Source: Sorangium cellulosum (GTDB lineage: Bacteria > Myxococcota_A > Polyangia > Polyangiales > Polyangiaceae). From it: 64,000 bases of DNA. The DNA lies in contig DYPH01000011.1 in NCBI GenBank assembly GCA_020720045.1, forward strand, positions 1-64,000, in the 5' to 3' direction. The notes beneath the pieces were generated by a model that worked only from the letters and a program-made list of their open reading frames with translations, made no database searches and was not told the origin of the DNA. This document shows, one piece after another, positions 20,722-28,553 of the stretch (positions are counted from its first letter, which is position 1; each line of letters begins with the position of its first letter). A program made the translations under genes and the position numbers.

Positions 20722-21087
20722 ATGAAAGCGCTCGAAACCCTCTTCTCCATCATCCACGTCCTCGTGGCCGCCCTCCTCGTCCTCGTCGTCCTGCTCCAGC
20801 AGGGCAAAGGGGGCGGCGTCGGTGCCATCGGCGGCGGAACCGCGACCCAGGTCTTCGGCGGCCGCGGCGCCGGGAACGTGCTGACCCGCGCGACCTGGAT
20901 TTTCGCAAGCATTTTCCTCGTGACGAGCGTTTCGCTCGCCAGCATCCCCCGCTGGAGCGACAAGAGCTTCCAGTCGAAGCTGGAGGAGAAGGTCAAGGCG
21001 AAGGCCAAGAAGAAGGCGGAAGGGGTCGCACGAAGCAAGGACGAGGCTCCGAAAGAGGCGCCGAAGATGGCTCCGGCGACGCCTTGA
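20722..21087 (+). CDS. secG: Protein translocase subunit SecG
   Basis: SecG is the small, non-essential membrane subunit of the SecYEG channel. The 121-residue protein has two transmembrane helices (about 8-26 and 53-72) separated by the family loop QQGKGGGVGAIGGGTATQVFGGRGAGNVLTR (read in two parts, about 27-56). A Lys/Ala-rich cytoplasmic tail of about 45 residues is longer than in E. coli. tpiA-secG adjacency is widely conserved. No good Shine-Dalgarno is visible before the ATG. Confidence 0.92.
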   Translation: MKALETLFSIIHVLVAALLVLVVLLQQGKGGGVGAIGGGTATQVFGGRGAGNVLTRATWIFASIFLVTSVSLASIPRWSDKSFQSKLEEKVKAKAKKKAEGVARSKDEAPKEAPKMAPATP

Positions 21088-21091
21088 ACCG

Positions 21092-22438
21092 GTGACATCC
21101 CCGGAACACCCCGGACGCCGCGCCCTTTTGGGGGACGCGGCGTTTCTCTTCGTCGCGTCCCTCCTGTCGAGCTGGGCGCTGCATCGTGCTGGATTTCAAC
21201 AGATTTCTGACGACGACTACGCGCGTATCACGATCGCGCAGCGTTTCGTTGCGGCGCCCCGGCTCGACCCGTCCGGCACAAGCTGGCTCCCCTTCCCGTT
21301 TTGGCTCCTCGGTGGGACGTTGGCCGTCGTCGGCCGCTCGCTCACGCAGGCGCGGGTCGCTGGCGCGGTCCTCAACGGGCTTTTTCTCGTCGCGCCGCGC
21401 CTGATTGGCGATGGGCGCCTGCCGCGGGCCGTCCTGAACGGGGCGATGGTGCTGCTTTTGGCGACCCCTTGGGTCGCCTGGGTCGCTGCCGCGCCAGTGC
21501 CCGAAGCGCTCGTCGTCGGCGCCGTCGCCGCTGCCGCCCTGGCAACAACCGCTTCCCGCCCCTCCTGGGCCGCGGCAACGCTCCTCCTGGTCGCGACGCT
21601 CTCCCGCTACGAAGCGTGGCCCTGCGCGCTGCTGTGGCCGTTGCTCACGCTCACGAATCGCCCCGCGGGCCCGGCGCGCAGGTCGAAGGCGGCGCTCGCG
21701 TATGCGTTTCTTCCGCTCCTTGGTCCGCTCGCGTGGCTTGTGGCAAATCGCCTCAATCATGGCGATGCCCTCCACTTTTTTGCGAGGGTCTCTGGGTTTC
21801 GCCAGAGGATCGGCGCGAGCGACATCCCGTTCTTCGGGAAGCTAGCGACCTACCCGCGGGCACTTCTTGCGGTCGCGCCGGAAGTGTTGCTCGCAAGCGC
21901 ACTTGCAGGCGCCGGCCTCGCGTCTTCCCGAAATAGTGAAGAAACCCGGAAGTTTACCCAACGCTGGTGGCGGGCACTCACGCTCGCTGCCGGTCTGCTC
22001 GCGTTCTTGGTCTATGGCATCGTGAAAGACGGCGCCCCGACCCACCATCCCGAACGTCCGCTGCTCCCGGTCGTAGCCATCCTCTTGTTTTTCTTAGGGG
22101 ATGCCGTAGCGCTCTCCCTTCGCGCAGCGCCGGTGCGCGGCCGAGCGTCGACGGTTGCACTTGTGGCGTTCTTGGGGGTCTATTTTGCCGCGCGTACGGC
22201 AAAGGAATGGCGTTTTTTTCCCGGAAATACAGCCACGGAGCGCCGGAACGACGCGATCGCCGCCGGCGCCTCCCACCGGGGGGAGCGTGGCCTGGTCCTG
22301 CGGCCGTGCGCCTACGAACACTTTGCCTTCTTGGCCGCCCACGGCGCGCCGGAGCTTGTCGAAATCCAAGAGAATCCGCCCGGGACGACGCTTTCCGTGG
22401 GCCCCGGATGCCCACACGTTTCCGTCGTCGCCAAATAG
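21092..22438 (+). CDS. Polytopic membrane protein, GT-C glycosyltransferase-like
   Basis: The 448-residue protein has about ten hydrophobic helices. The early segment QQISDDDYARITIAQRF fits the first periplasmic loop of GT-C (GT39/ArnT-like) glycosyltransferases, where one or two Asp residues act on a polyprenyl-phosphate sugar. The following SGTSWLPFPFWLLG and many Arg-rich short loops also fit. It starts at a GTG 4 nt after the secG stop, so the two are co-transcribed. The donor and acceptor are unknown, and the family assignment rests on topology and one motif. Confidence 0.6.
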   Translation: MTSPEHPGRRALLGDAAFLFVASLLSSWALHRAGFQQISDDDYARITIAQRFVAAPRLDPSGTSWLPFPFWLLGGTLAVVGRSLTQARVAGAVLNGLFLVAPRLIGDGRLPRAVLNGAMVLLLATPWVAWVAAAPVPEALVVGAVAAAALATTASRPSWAAATLLLVATLSRYEAWPCALLWPLLTLTNRPAGPARRSKAALAYAFLPLLGPLAWLVANRLNHGDALHFFARVSGFRQRIGASDIPFFGKLATYPRALLAVAPEVLLASALAGAGLASSRNSEETRKFTQRWWRALTLAAGLLAFLVYGIVKDGAPTHHPERPLLPVVAILLFFLGDAVALSLRAAPVRGRASTVALVAFLGVYFAARTAKEWRFFPGNTATERRNDAIAAGASHRGERGLVLRPCAYEHFAFLAAHGAPELVEIQENPPGTTLSVGPGCPHVSVVAK

Positions 22439-22441
22439 CGA

Positions 22442-22471
22442 AGGCCCCCGCCGCCAAAGCGACAGGGGCCT
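22442..22471. terminator. Possible bidirectional terminator between convergent genes
   Basis: AGGCCCC (22442-22448) pairs with GGGGCCT (22465-22471) around a 16-nt loop. It lies between the ends of the membrane protein gene and the lipoprotein gene on the other strand. There is no U-run, so the call is weak. Confidence 0.35.
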
Positions 22472-22490
22472 AAGAAGAGCCCGCTCGACG

Positions 22491-23510
22491 TCACGGCAAC
22501 GTGAAGTAGTCGCACGTTCCGTTCGAGGTGAGTTCGTTGTAGGAATCGACGCAGTGGGCCGCCGCGAAGTCGGGGTCTGGGCCGCAGAGGTTCGTCGCAC
22601 ACTGGGTATCGAAGACGCACGCAGCGCCGACCGGGAAGAGGTCGACGCACTTTCCGCTGACGTTGTCGGTGTTGTCGCAGAAACGGCCATTTTCGCCGAC
22701 GCCGTGATAGGAGCAGGTATTCGAACGGCGTTTGGTCGCGGTCGGGTACTCACAGCGGTCGCCAGCGGCATCGAGCGGAGCGCACGTGCCGGCGCCGTTC
22801 ACGATGTTCTTGCACGCTCCGTTCGGCGCGCATTCGATGTTCGTGCGGCAGGCACCGCCGATTGGCTGAAGGCCAACAACAACATCCTTGCACGCGTTCA
22901 CAATCGCGGCGTGCTCGGCGGCGGTTCGCACAGGCAGCGGGATCGCGCGGATCGCATCAATACATCCGGCCGCCTTCGCCGCGTTCAGCTGAAGGCGCCC
23001 GCCAGCCGTCACGCCGGGGGCGAGCAAATCTTCATAAAGATTTGCAAATCCAGCAAGATAGATCGTCGTACATTTCCCAACCTGCCACGCTACCGGATTG
23101 CCGCAGGCATTCTGAAGGGCCGAGCAGTTCGCGGTAGCCTGATCGCCCTGGAACTTAGCGATGGCCTCGGCGTTCGCCGCAGATCCGTCCGGATTCACAA
23201 AAACATCCGGTCGAGCGTCGGCGTCGGTGGTTGCGTCGGCGTCGGTGGTTGCGTCGGCGTCGGTGGTTGCGTCGGCGTCGGCGTCGGTGGTTGCGTCGGC
23301 GTCGGTGGTTGCGTCGGCATCGGCGGTCGCATCGATAGCGGCGTCGGTGGTGCTGTCGCCTGCGCTGTCGATCCCCGCGTCGATACTGCTATCCGGGTTC
23401 GGATCTTCGTACGTAACGGAAAGTTCACAGCCGGCAGCGGCGAAAACCGCAGCGGCGCTAAACAGTCCGAGTACAGCCAGCGTTGCGGTGCGGGTCTTCA
23501 AAGCTCTCAT
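22491..23510 (-). CDS. Lipoprotein with Asp-Ala-Thr repeat spacer and Cys-rich C-terminal part
   Basis: The 339-residue protein starts with a signal peptide ending in FAAAGC (lipobox). Residues of about 30-105 are a low-complexity spacer of DADATT units encoded by an 18-bp tandem repeat. The C-terminal 230 residues contain about 18 Cys in pairs (ECAPNGACKNIVNGAGTC, GAACVFDTQCATNLC), which resembles the Cys-rich repeats of many myxobacterial surface proteins. A GGAG Shine-Dalgarno lies 5 nt before the ATG. It is 68 nt downstream of the RiPP pqqD-like gene on the same strand but probably not part of that unit. The function is unknown. Confidence 0.75.
   Translation of the reverse strand: MRALKTRTATLAVLGLFSAAAVFAAAGCELSVTYEDPNPDSSIDAGIDSAGDSTTDAAIDATADADATTDADATTDADADATTDADATTDADATTDADARPDVFVNPDGSAANAEAIAKFQGDQATANCSALQNACGNPVAWQVGKCTTIYLAGFANLYEDLLAPGVTAGGRLQLNAAKAAGCIDAIRAIPLPVRTAAEHAAIVNACKDVVVGLQPIGGACRTNIECAPNGACKNIVNGAGTCAPLDAAGDRCEYPTATKRRSNTCSYHGVGENGRFCDNTDNVSGKCVDLFPVGAACVFDTQCATNLCGPDPDFAAAHCVDSYNELTSNGTCDYFTLP
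23215..23328. repeat. 18-bp tandem repeat inside the lipoprotein gene
   Basis: The unit GCGTCGGCGTCGGTGGTT is repeated six times. One copy is enlarged to 24 bp and the last copy has diverged. It encodes the ADATTD-type spacer of the lipoprotein. Copy number could vary between strains by slippage. Confidence 0.9.
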
Positions 23511-23578
23511 AAGTTCTCCATACTGGCGAGCGTGCGATGCCGCCACTTTCCTCGCGGGGTTCCGCTGTGAAGTCGCCT

Positions 23579-23869
23579 TTACAGCGCGGGTGCGGCCTGC
23601 TCGACGAGCTTTCGCTTAAGCAATTCTGCGACCAACGCACCGAGGTCGGCGCGAAGCCGCCCCTCCTCGACGTCGAACTCCCCGTCGATGCCGGCGGCGA
23701 ACTCGTTCGACGTCTTTCCGGCTACCAATGCGTCGAGGAGCCGCGCACCGAGCGGGTCGAGGGCAAAGTACTCACCGCTGTCGAGATCCAGCAGCACCAC
23801 GTCCTCTTCGAAGCGGCGCGTGAAGACGTTGGTCGGGAGTTGAAGGCGGAGGTCGGCGGGGTCGGTCAT
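23579..23869 (-). CDS. PqqD-like leader-binding protein (lasso B1 type)
   Basis: This 96-residue protein matches the PqqD/RRE fold: LPTNVFTRRFEEDVVLLDLDSGEYFALDPLGARLLDAL (read as two adjoining motifs), then a helical C-terminus. In lasso-peptide clusters the stand-alone PqqD-like B1 protein binds the YxxP motif of the leader peptide and presents it to the modifying enzymes. It overlaps the kinase-like gene by 4 nt (ATGA) and is the last gene of the RiPP unit. The upstream in-frame start would add 23 residues with no family match, so 23869 is preferred. Confidence 0.83.
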   Translation of the reverse strand: MTDPADLRLQLPTNVFTRRFEEDVVLLDLDSGEYFALDPLGARLLDALVAGKTSNEFAAGIDGEFDVEEGRLRADLGALVAELLKRKLVEQAAPAL

Positions 23870-24648
23870 GGGGAAGTCGGTGACGGGGGGAGCAGGGCGT
23901 CGGCGAGAACGTTCGCCCCGTGCGCGAGCGCCCCCCAAGCGCGGGGGCGTGCGAAGCGGCGTGTAGGTATCTGTTGCACAAGGGTGTGGGCCCGTTCAAG
24001 CTCGGCGCGTCGGCCGGCCGGATCAAAGGCAAATCGCGCCCCCTGGGCAAGCACGGCGGTTAGCGCGTCGGCCCCGTGGACCGAAGAGACGACAGGCGAC
24101 TCCTCGGGCCCAACAAACGTGAGAATAACGAGCGCTTCCACGGGAACCTCGGAAACAACGTCCGCAGGAAAAAGCGTCTTTTCCTCCGAATTAACGAGGT
24201 TTTCTCCGGCGAAAATGGTCGCAGATTGCGCGTCGAGGGCGTGCTCCTCTTCGCCACCAGAGATGCCATTCGCGCCCCAGTGGACGACGTCGTCGGCAAT
24301 CAACGTGCACCCCGCATATGCACAGAGTGCCGCGGCGAGCGTGCTCTTTCCGTGGCCGCTGTTCCCCAAAAGAACGATGGCGCGTCCGCCGCGAGCGACC
24401 GCAGCCCCGTGGAGGGAAATTTCGTCGCGGAGCGAACGCTCAAGCGCCGCAAACGGGCCCCGCAACAGGCGCCGTCGCTCCCGTTCCGGCATGGAGGCGG
24501 CCGTATAGCGCTCCAGAACGTGGCCGTCCCGGCGGGCGCGGAGGTGGGCCGCTCCGGGCCATTCGGCGACGAGGCTGCCATCAAGGTCACGCCCGATGCG
24601 ATGCACCACGCGCCCGTCGTGGAGGGAATTCGCGAGCCAGCGAATCAT
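23866..24648 (-). CDS. HPr kinase-like protein, RiPP-associated
   Basis: The 260-residue protein has ISLHGAAVARGGRAIVLLG, NSGHGKST as the Walker A (P-loop G95-T103) and LIADDVV with Asp119-Asp120, all typical of the HPr Ser kinase/phosphorylase fold. It lacks the N-terminal domain of true HprK. Homologues occur in lasso clusters, where some phosphorylate the C-terminal Ser of the peptide (paeninodin type), and in other PqqD-linked systems. The core peptide here ends in Met, so a different target residue (Thr or Ser in the core) would be needed. Translation is coupled on both sides (4-nt overlaps). Confidence 0.82.
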   Translation of the reverse strand: MIRWLANSLHDGRVVHRIGRDLDGSLVAEWPGAAHLRARRDGHVLERYTAASMPERERRRLLRGPFAALERSLRDEISLHGAAVARGGRAIVLLGNSGHGKSTLAAALCAYAGCTLIADDVVHWGANGISGGEEEHALDAQSATIFAGENLVNSEEKTLFPADVVSEVPVEALVILTFVGPEESPVVSSVHGADALTAVLAQGARFAFDPAGRRAELERAHTLVQQIPTRRFARPRAWGALAHGANVLADALLPPSPTSP

Positions 24649-26399
24649 CGGTGAGCCCTTTTTCGCGCGCGAAGCCAGTGCTCGACGGTGCAGGCGGCAT
24701 AGATAAACCCGAGCGCCGCCCCCCGCTTTTCGTCGTCGGGCGCGTTGCGAACCGCGTCGCGGTACGTGACCCACGGCGTCGCGTTGACGATCCCGAGGGC
24801 GACCAATTCGCGGGGAACATCAATGAATTCCTGAAATTCCGCGGAAGAGTACGCCTGCGAAAGCCCAAACGCACCGTCGAGGTCCCCTTTTGTGCGACGA
24901 AGACGTACAAAATCAGGGACATGCCCGCGCAACGCCCGACGCCACAGACCACGATGCAGCGCGCCATCTTGAAGGAGCTTCGGCGGAAGTGAAGCCAAAA
25001 ACCGGACCAATTCGGCATCCAAGAGCGGATCGACCCGACGAACCCCCGACGCGGCCTGCGCGGGGAGCGCATACTCAAGCTGCGTGCGAAAATCGGCGTA
25101 CGTGTCGAACCCCGAGTGGGAAACAACACGAGCGAGACGTTCGTCGGCATTTCGCGGGACCATGCGCCGCGCCGCCGCCGCCCGCCCGCGACGCTCTTGG
25201 TAGGCGCGACCGTACGGCCCCGTCCACGAAACCCACCCCTGTTCGCGGGCGAGCCACCCGCGAAGACGCAGCGACGGCGGGAGCAGCGGTCGGAGCAACG
25301 GACGGAGGAGGTAGTCCAGGAGTCGCCCGCGCCGGGTCGTCGGCCAGGGGACTTCGAGCGCGAGCACATGGCGAACCGTCGCGAGCGGTGACCGAAACAG
25401 CAGCTGCGAGAGCGCTTGCAACGGGCCGGCGAGCACCTCGTCGCCCCCCGCACCGGTCACAAGAACATCCGCACCGAGGGAAGCTGCGTAGGCATTTGCC
25501 TGTATTTCCAGGGAAGCCGAAAGCATCGGATACGGCAAACCGGCGAGGATCAAACCGTCTTGCGCTGTCGCCGACGCATCGCGCGGCAGGAGCGGCAAAG
25601 GCACAATCCCGTAGGCCTTCGCGAGCGCGTCGACGTAAGGGCGGTCGTCGTTGCCTGCGGCAGAAAAATGCCAAGTAAGTACCCGAAGTTCATCAATAGA
25701 GGCGCCGCGCGCTTCCGCAATCAACGCAGCGAGTACGCCGGAAGAATCGAGGCCACCGCTCAGCAAAATTGCGACGCGACGCGCGCCAGCAAGCTGACGA
25801 CGGACGGCGTCGCGAAGGGTCGACCAGAGCGCGTCTGCCGCTTCGTCCGGCGAAAAGGCCTGCTCAGCGAGCGGCGCTCCCTCGAAGCGACGCCGCGACC
25901 CCTCAACGAAAACGTCGCGCTCTTCGCCGGCGACCAGCCGCTCAATGCCGCGTTGAGCGGTCCGATGCCCCTCGGGGCGCAACAAGAGCGCGGTCCCGGC
26001 TGCCCAATCGCGATCGACGTCCCCTCCGCGCCCGGCTTGACGCGTGGCTGCCTCAACGACATCAAAACGCCCCGCGACAACCGCGAATTCGTCGGTATGT
26101 GCAAGATACACGCTCTGCCCACACGGGACCCCGCGCACCACACGGATGCCGTCGGGGCCGATTGCGACGCGCGTCCCGGACCCGACGCTCCCGTCGGACG
26201 CGGGCGCCCCAAATTGGAGTGCGCCTGCGGGCCCGCTCGCCGACACGGGTGCCGCGCTTCCACCGCGGGAGGCGAGCGCAGCGTTGCCCGAAGTCGTTAC
26301 GACGAGCGGCCCTCGCCACTGGTCGTCAATCGGACTAAGCCCACGAGCGAGCCGTTCCGCGGCTACCGCTCCGCCATGATGGACGACGGCGACAAACAT
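24645..26399 (-). CDS. Asparagine-synthase-like lasso cyclase
   Basis: This 584-residue protein is of the AsnB fold used by lasso macrolactam synthetases. The N-terminal domain (about 1-200) is a degenerate Ntn glutaminase: the residue after Met is Phe, not the Cys2 needed to hydrolyse glutamine. It therefore probably activates a side-chain carboxylate for attack by the peptide N-terminus rather than making Asn. The ATP pyrophosphatase motif LLSGGLDSSGVLAAL is at about 212-226, and GAGGDEVLAG follows at about 319-328. It starts 1 nt after the precursor stop, as in known precursor-cyclase pairs. Confidence 0.85.
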   Translation of the reverse strand: MFVAVVHHGGAVAAERLARGLSPIDDQWRGPLVVTTSGNAALASRGGSAAPVSASGPAGALQFGAPASDGSVGSGTRVAIGPDGIRVVRGVPCGQSVYLAHTDEFAVVAGRFDVVEAATRQAGRGGDVDRDWAAGTALLLRPEGHRTAQRGIERLVAGEERDVFVEGSRRRFEGAPLAEQAFSPDEAADALWSTLRDAVRRQLAGARRVAILLSGGLDSSGVLAALIAEARGASIDELRVLTWHFSAAGNDDRPYVDALAKAYGIVPLPLLPRDASATAQDGLILAGLPYPMLSASLEIQANAYAASLGADVLVTGAGGDEVLAGPLQALSQLLFRSPLATVRHVLALEVPWPTTRRGRLLDYLLRPLLRPLLPPSLRLRGWLAREQGWVSWTGPYGRAYQERRGRAAAARRMVPRNADERLARVVSHSGFDTYADFRTQLEYALPAQAASGVRRVDPLLDAELVRFLASLPPKLLQDGALHRGLWRRALRGHVPDFVRLRRTKGDLDGAFGLSQAYSSAEFQEFIDVPRELVALGIVNATPWVTYRDAVRNAPDDEKRGAALGFIYAACTVEHWLRARKRAHR

Positions 26400-26400
26400 C

Positions 26401-26559
26401 TCACATGTTCATCGTGTTGCCGCCCTCACCGATCTTGTTCGACGTGCCGAGCGTGAGCTCGCGAACCGAACCGAGATGGCGAAGTTGCGGGGTGACATAC
26501 GCGCGACGGCCCGTAGTTTGGGACGCGGGGCGTGAAACGTTTGAATTCAATGAGTTCAT
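26401..26559 (-). CDS. Lasso-type RiPP precursor peptide (52 residues)
   Basis: The leader (1-37) contains YVTPQLRHLGSVRELT (21-36), which fits the lasso leader pattern YxxPxLxxxGxxxxxT exactly. Thr36 is at position -2, so cleavage after Leu37 leaves the core GTSNKIGEGGNTMNM (38-52). Gly1 and Glu8 of this core are correctly placed for an 8-residue macrolactam ring with a 7-residue tail. The start at 26559 is chosen because a strong GAGGAG Shine-Dalgarno lies 8 nt upstream and a promoter precedes it. The in-frame ATG at 26625 would add 22 residues with no leader features. The mature product is inferred, not shown. Confidence 0.8.
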   Translation of the reverse strand: MNSLNSNVSRPASQTTGRRAYVTPQLRHLGSVRELTLGTSNKIGEGGNTMNM

Positions 26560-26582
26560 GCGACTCTCCTCGGAAGCGACAG

Positions 26583-26611
26583 TGTCTATCCGAACGTTGA
26601 TGCCGGGGCAA
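26583..26611 (-). promoter_or_regulatory. Promoter of the RiPP unit
   Basis: On the minus strand TTGCCC (26606-26611), a 17-nt spacer and TAGACA (26583-26588) lie upstream of the precursor Shine-Dalgarno. This is a sigma-70-like element inside the gap after the methyltransferase gene, so the RiPP genes can be transcribed without it. Confidence 0.5.
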
Positions 26612-26632
26612 CGCCCAATATTCACGGAGCGC

Positions 26633-27559
26633 TCAGAGGCGCGGAAGCGGAAGGCTATTCATCTGACGAAAACGGACCTTGTCGGCGAAGGTCGTCGTCC
26701 AGCCCCAGAGGTAGTCGTCCTGGACCGGCTGCGCAAACAGCGCCACAGCGACCTCCTCGCCGGCGCACACGGCAACGGGCTCCGGCCACGCGAAAAACGC
26801 GCGTCCGTAGACGTGGTCTTCACCGGGCGCATTGGAGTATCCGATCCCGGGGGCAATCTCCGCATCGAACCAGAGCACGAACCCGTGAGCAGTCCCGTCT
26901 CTTTCGAAAGAAAAACGAGCATTTCCACGAATCGGCGCCGGGGTCACCGTCGCGTAGTCGACGCTCCCAAACTCGACGGCCGGCGCCAGGAGCTGGCTCG
27001 CTTGAAACGGATGCCCGCGATCATTGTGATATTCGCTGGCGGCCGCATCGCGGGCGGCCCGCAAATCGAAAGGGAGCGGCGGGGTAGAATAGGGGCCGAC
27101 GCGCGCCCCCCAGGCGACCGGCGCTTCAATCGGCGCCACAAAGAGCCGGTCACGGAAGGGCAGGAGGGCGCCTCCGGGCTTCAAGAAGCGGTCGCGTGCG
27201 TGGGCGATGAGCTCGATGCCGCGGACGAAAAAAGGAAGATTTCCGCGAAGATCAGAGACGATGACGTCGACCTTCTCGGGAAGCTCGTAGGCAAACGCAT
27301 CGCCACGATGCACAACAATACGGTCGCCGAAGCCGTTCGCCGCGGCTAGGGCCGGGAGGACGTCAATCGCCTCGGCAACATCGAGCGCGTAGACCTTCGA
27401 GGCTCCAAATGCGCAGGCCGCCAAGGAAAAAAAGCCGCTCCCGGCGCCGAGGTCGAGCACGACGGCCCCCGGCGTAATGGCGGCGCGAAGGGCGGCCAGG
27501 TAGGCGTCGGTCCGTCCGCGATCGGCAAACATGCGGCCGTAGTCGGAGAGGTGGTACAC
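26633..27559 (-). CDS. PRMT-like class I SAM methyltransferase
   Basis: The 308-residue protein opens with YGRMFADRGRTDAYLAAL, matching the first helix of protein arginine methyltransferases, then VVLDLGAGSGFFSLAAC (motif I), VYALDVAEA (post-I) and VIVSDLRGN (motif II). The C-terminal half is the beta-barrel typical of the PRMT fold. The usual double-E hairpin is not obvious, so the acceptor may not be arginine. The start is a GTG at 27559, and the divergent oxygenase gene begins only 15 bp away. It precedes the RiPP precursor by 73 nt on the same strand, and a role in tailoring the peptide is possible but unproven. Confidence 0.75.
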   Translation of the reverse strand: MYHLSDYGRMFADRGRTDAYLAALRAAITPGAVVLDLGAGSGFFSLAACAFGASKVYALDVAEAIDVLPALAAANGFGDRIVVHRGDAFAYELPEKVDVIVSDLRGNLPFFVRGIELIAHARDRFLKPGGALLPFRDRLFVAPIEAPVAWGARVGPYSTPPLPFDLRAARDAAASEYHNDRGHPFQASQLLAPAVEFGSVDYATVTPAPIRGNARFSFERDGTAHGFVLWFDAEIAPGIGYSNAPGEDHVYGRAFFAWPEPVAVCAGEEVAVALFAQPVQDDYLWGWTTTFADKVRFRQMNSLPLPRL

Positions 27560-27573
27560 GAGGACCGCCTACC

Positions 27574-28395
27574 ATGAACGGAACCGAAGGTCTTGGGCCG
27601 ATCTTTCGCACGATTGAGCGGGAACTTCTTTCCCACCTCGATCCGCACAGCGATCGAACTCTTTTTGAATCAAATTTGAGCACTGAGGAGGCAACTCAAA
27701 GGCGATTGTCGAGCGAGGGATTTGCAATTCTTGGCGGTCCTATCAGCGCGCCACGGGCCTTCGACCCGCTCTTTGACGCAGCGTCGCAGCTCGGCCTCCC
27801 TCCCCTTTTTGTGTTCGCCGCTGCCGGTACGCTTGGCTTCGCGGAAGCGGCCGCTCGGGCGCTCGCGCCGGTCGGCGACTACGAAGTTCTCGAAGACTTT
27901 TGGGCGTTTGAAGTGGCCCCGGGCGCACGCGGCTGGCCGCCGCACCGCGGGAACGGGGACGCGTGCTTTTCCCGCGCGCAACCGACGCTCCTCAACCTGT
28001 GGGGCGCCGTCGGTCCGGCCTCCGCCGATCGCGCGTGCATGTACGCGGTCCCCCTCGACGAGGACCCGAACTATCCAAATCATTTGGACAAACTAGATGC
28101 GCCGCTCGCAGCCATTCGAGCGCTGCCGCTCAGCGATCGAGAGCTGCTCTTCTGGAACGCGAACCTCCTTCACTGGGGTGGCCCCGCGAGTGTGTTTGCG
28201 GGTGGGCTTCGGCGGGCGGTGACGGCGACGCTCGTCCTCCGTGGCGCCTTCCCCGAACTCCGCCGCTACGAAGCGCAGACCCCTCGGGAACGGCTCGACG
28301 CCATCGCTCGCCAGGTCCTGGTTTACGGCCACGTAGCGCCAGAAATCGAGGCCTGGGCACGGTTTACGGTCGGCGCAGGGCGTCTCCTGAAGTAG
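27574..28395 (+). CDS. PhyH-like Fe(II)/2-oxoglutarate oxygenase
   Basis: The 273-residue protein resembles the phytanoyl-CoA dioxygenase superfamily. His124 in WPPHRGNGDACF and His200 in LLHWGGPAS are the probable Fe ligands, and Arg213/Arg214 in LRRAVTATL would bind 2-oxoglutarate. The acidic ligand, normally two residues after the first His, is instead a more distant Asp129, so the metal site is uncertain. It is transcribed away from the methyltransferase-RiPP unit with almost no space between the starts. Hydroxylation of a small molecule or peptide is the general family role. Confidence 0.68.
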   Translation: MNGTEGLGPIFRTIERELLSHLDPHSDRTLFESNLSTEEATQRRLSSEGFAILGGPISAPRAFDPLFDAASQLGLPPLFVFAAAGTLGFAEAAARALAPVGDYEVLEDFWAFEVAPGARGWPPHRGNGDACFSRAQPTLLNLWGAVGPASADRACMYAVPLDEDPNYPNHLDKLDAPLAAIRALPLSDRELLFWNANLLHWGGPASVFAGGLRRAVTATLVLRGAFPELRRYEAQTPRERLDAIARQVLVYGHVAPEIEAWARFTVGAGRLLK

Positions 28396-28553
28396 CGCCC
28401 GCGTCCGCAACGGAAGGCAAACAATTCGACGTCTCCAAAGCGTTCGGGCGTTGATCTTCGCTTATGTGCTGCTAGGTGCGACACCGCATTACGAAGGCGA
28501 CAGCGGACGACACGACCCGCCAAACACGCCCTCGAACCCCGCAGGAGATTGCC

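Noticed and set aside
22491-23510. Cys-rich lipoprotein as part of the RiPP unit
   Set aside because: It is 68 nt downstream with its own Shine-Dalgarno and resembles surface lipoproteins elsewhere in the window. No RiPP-related motif.
26405-27349. 314-residue plus-strand frame across the precursor and methyltransferase
   Set aside because: It is antisense to two supported genes and shows no motif.
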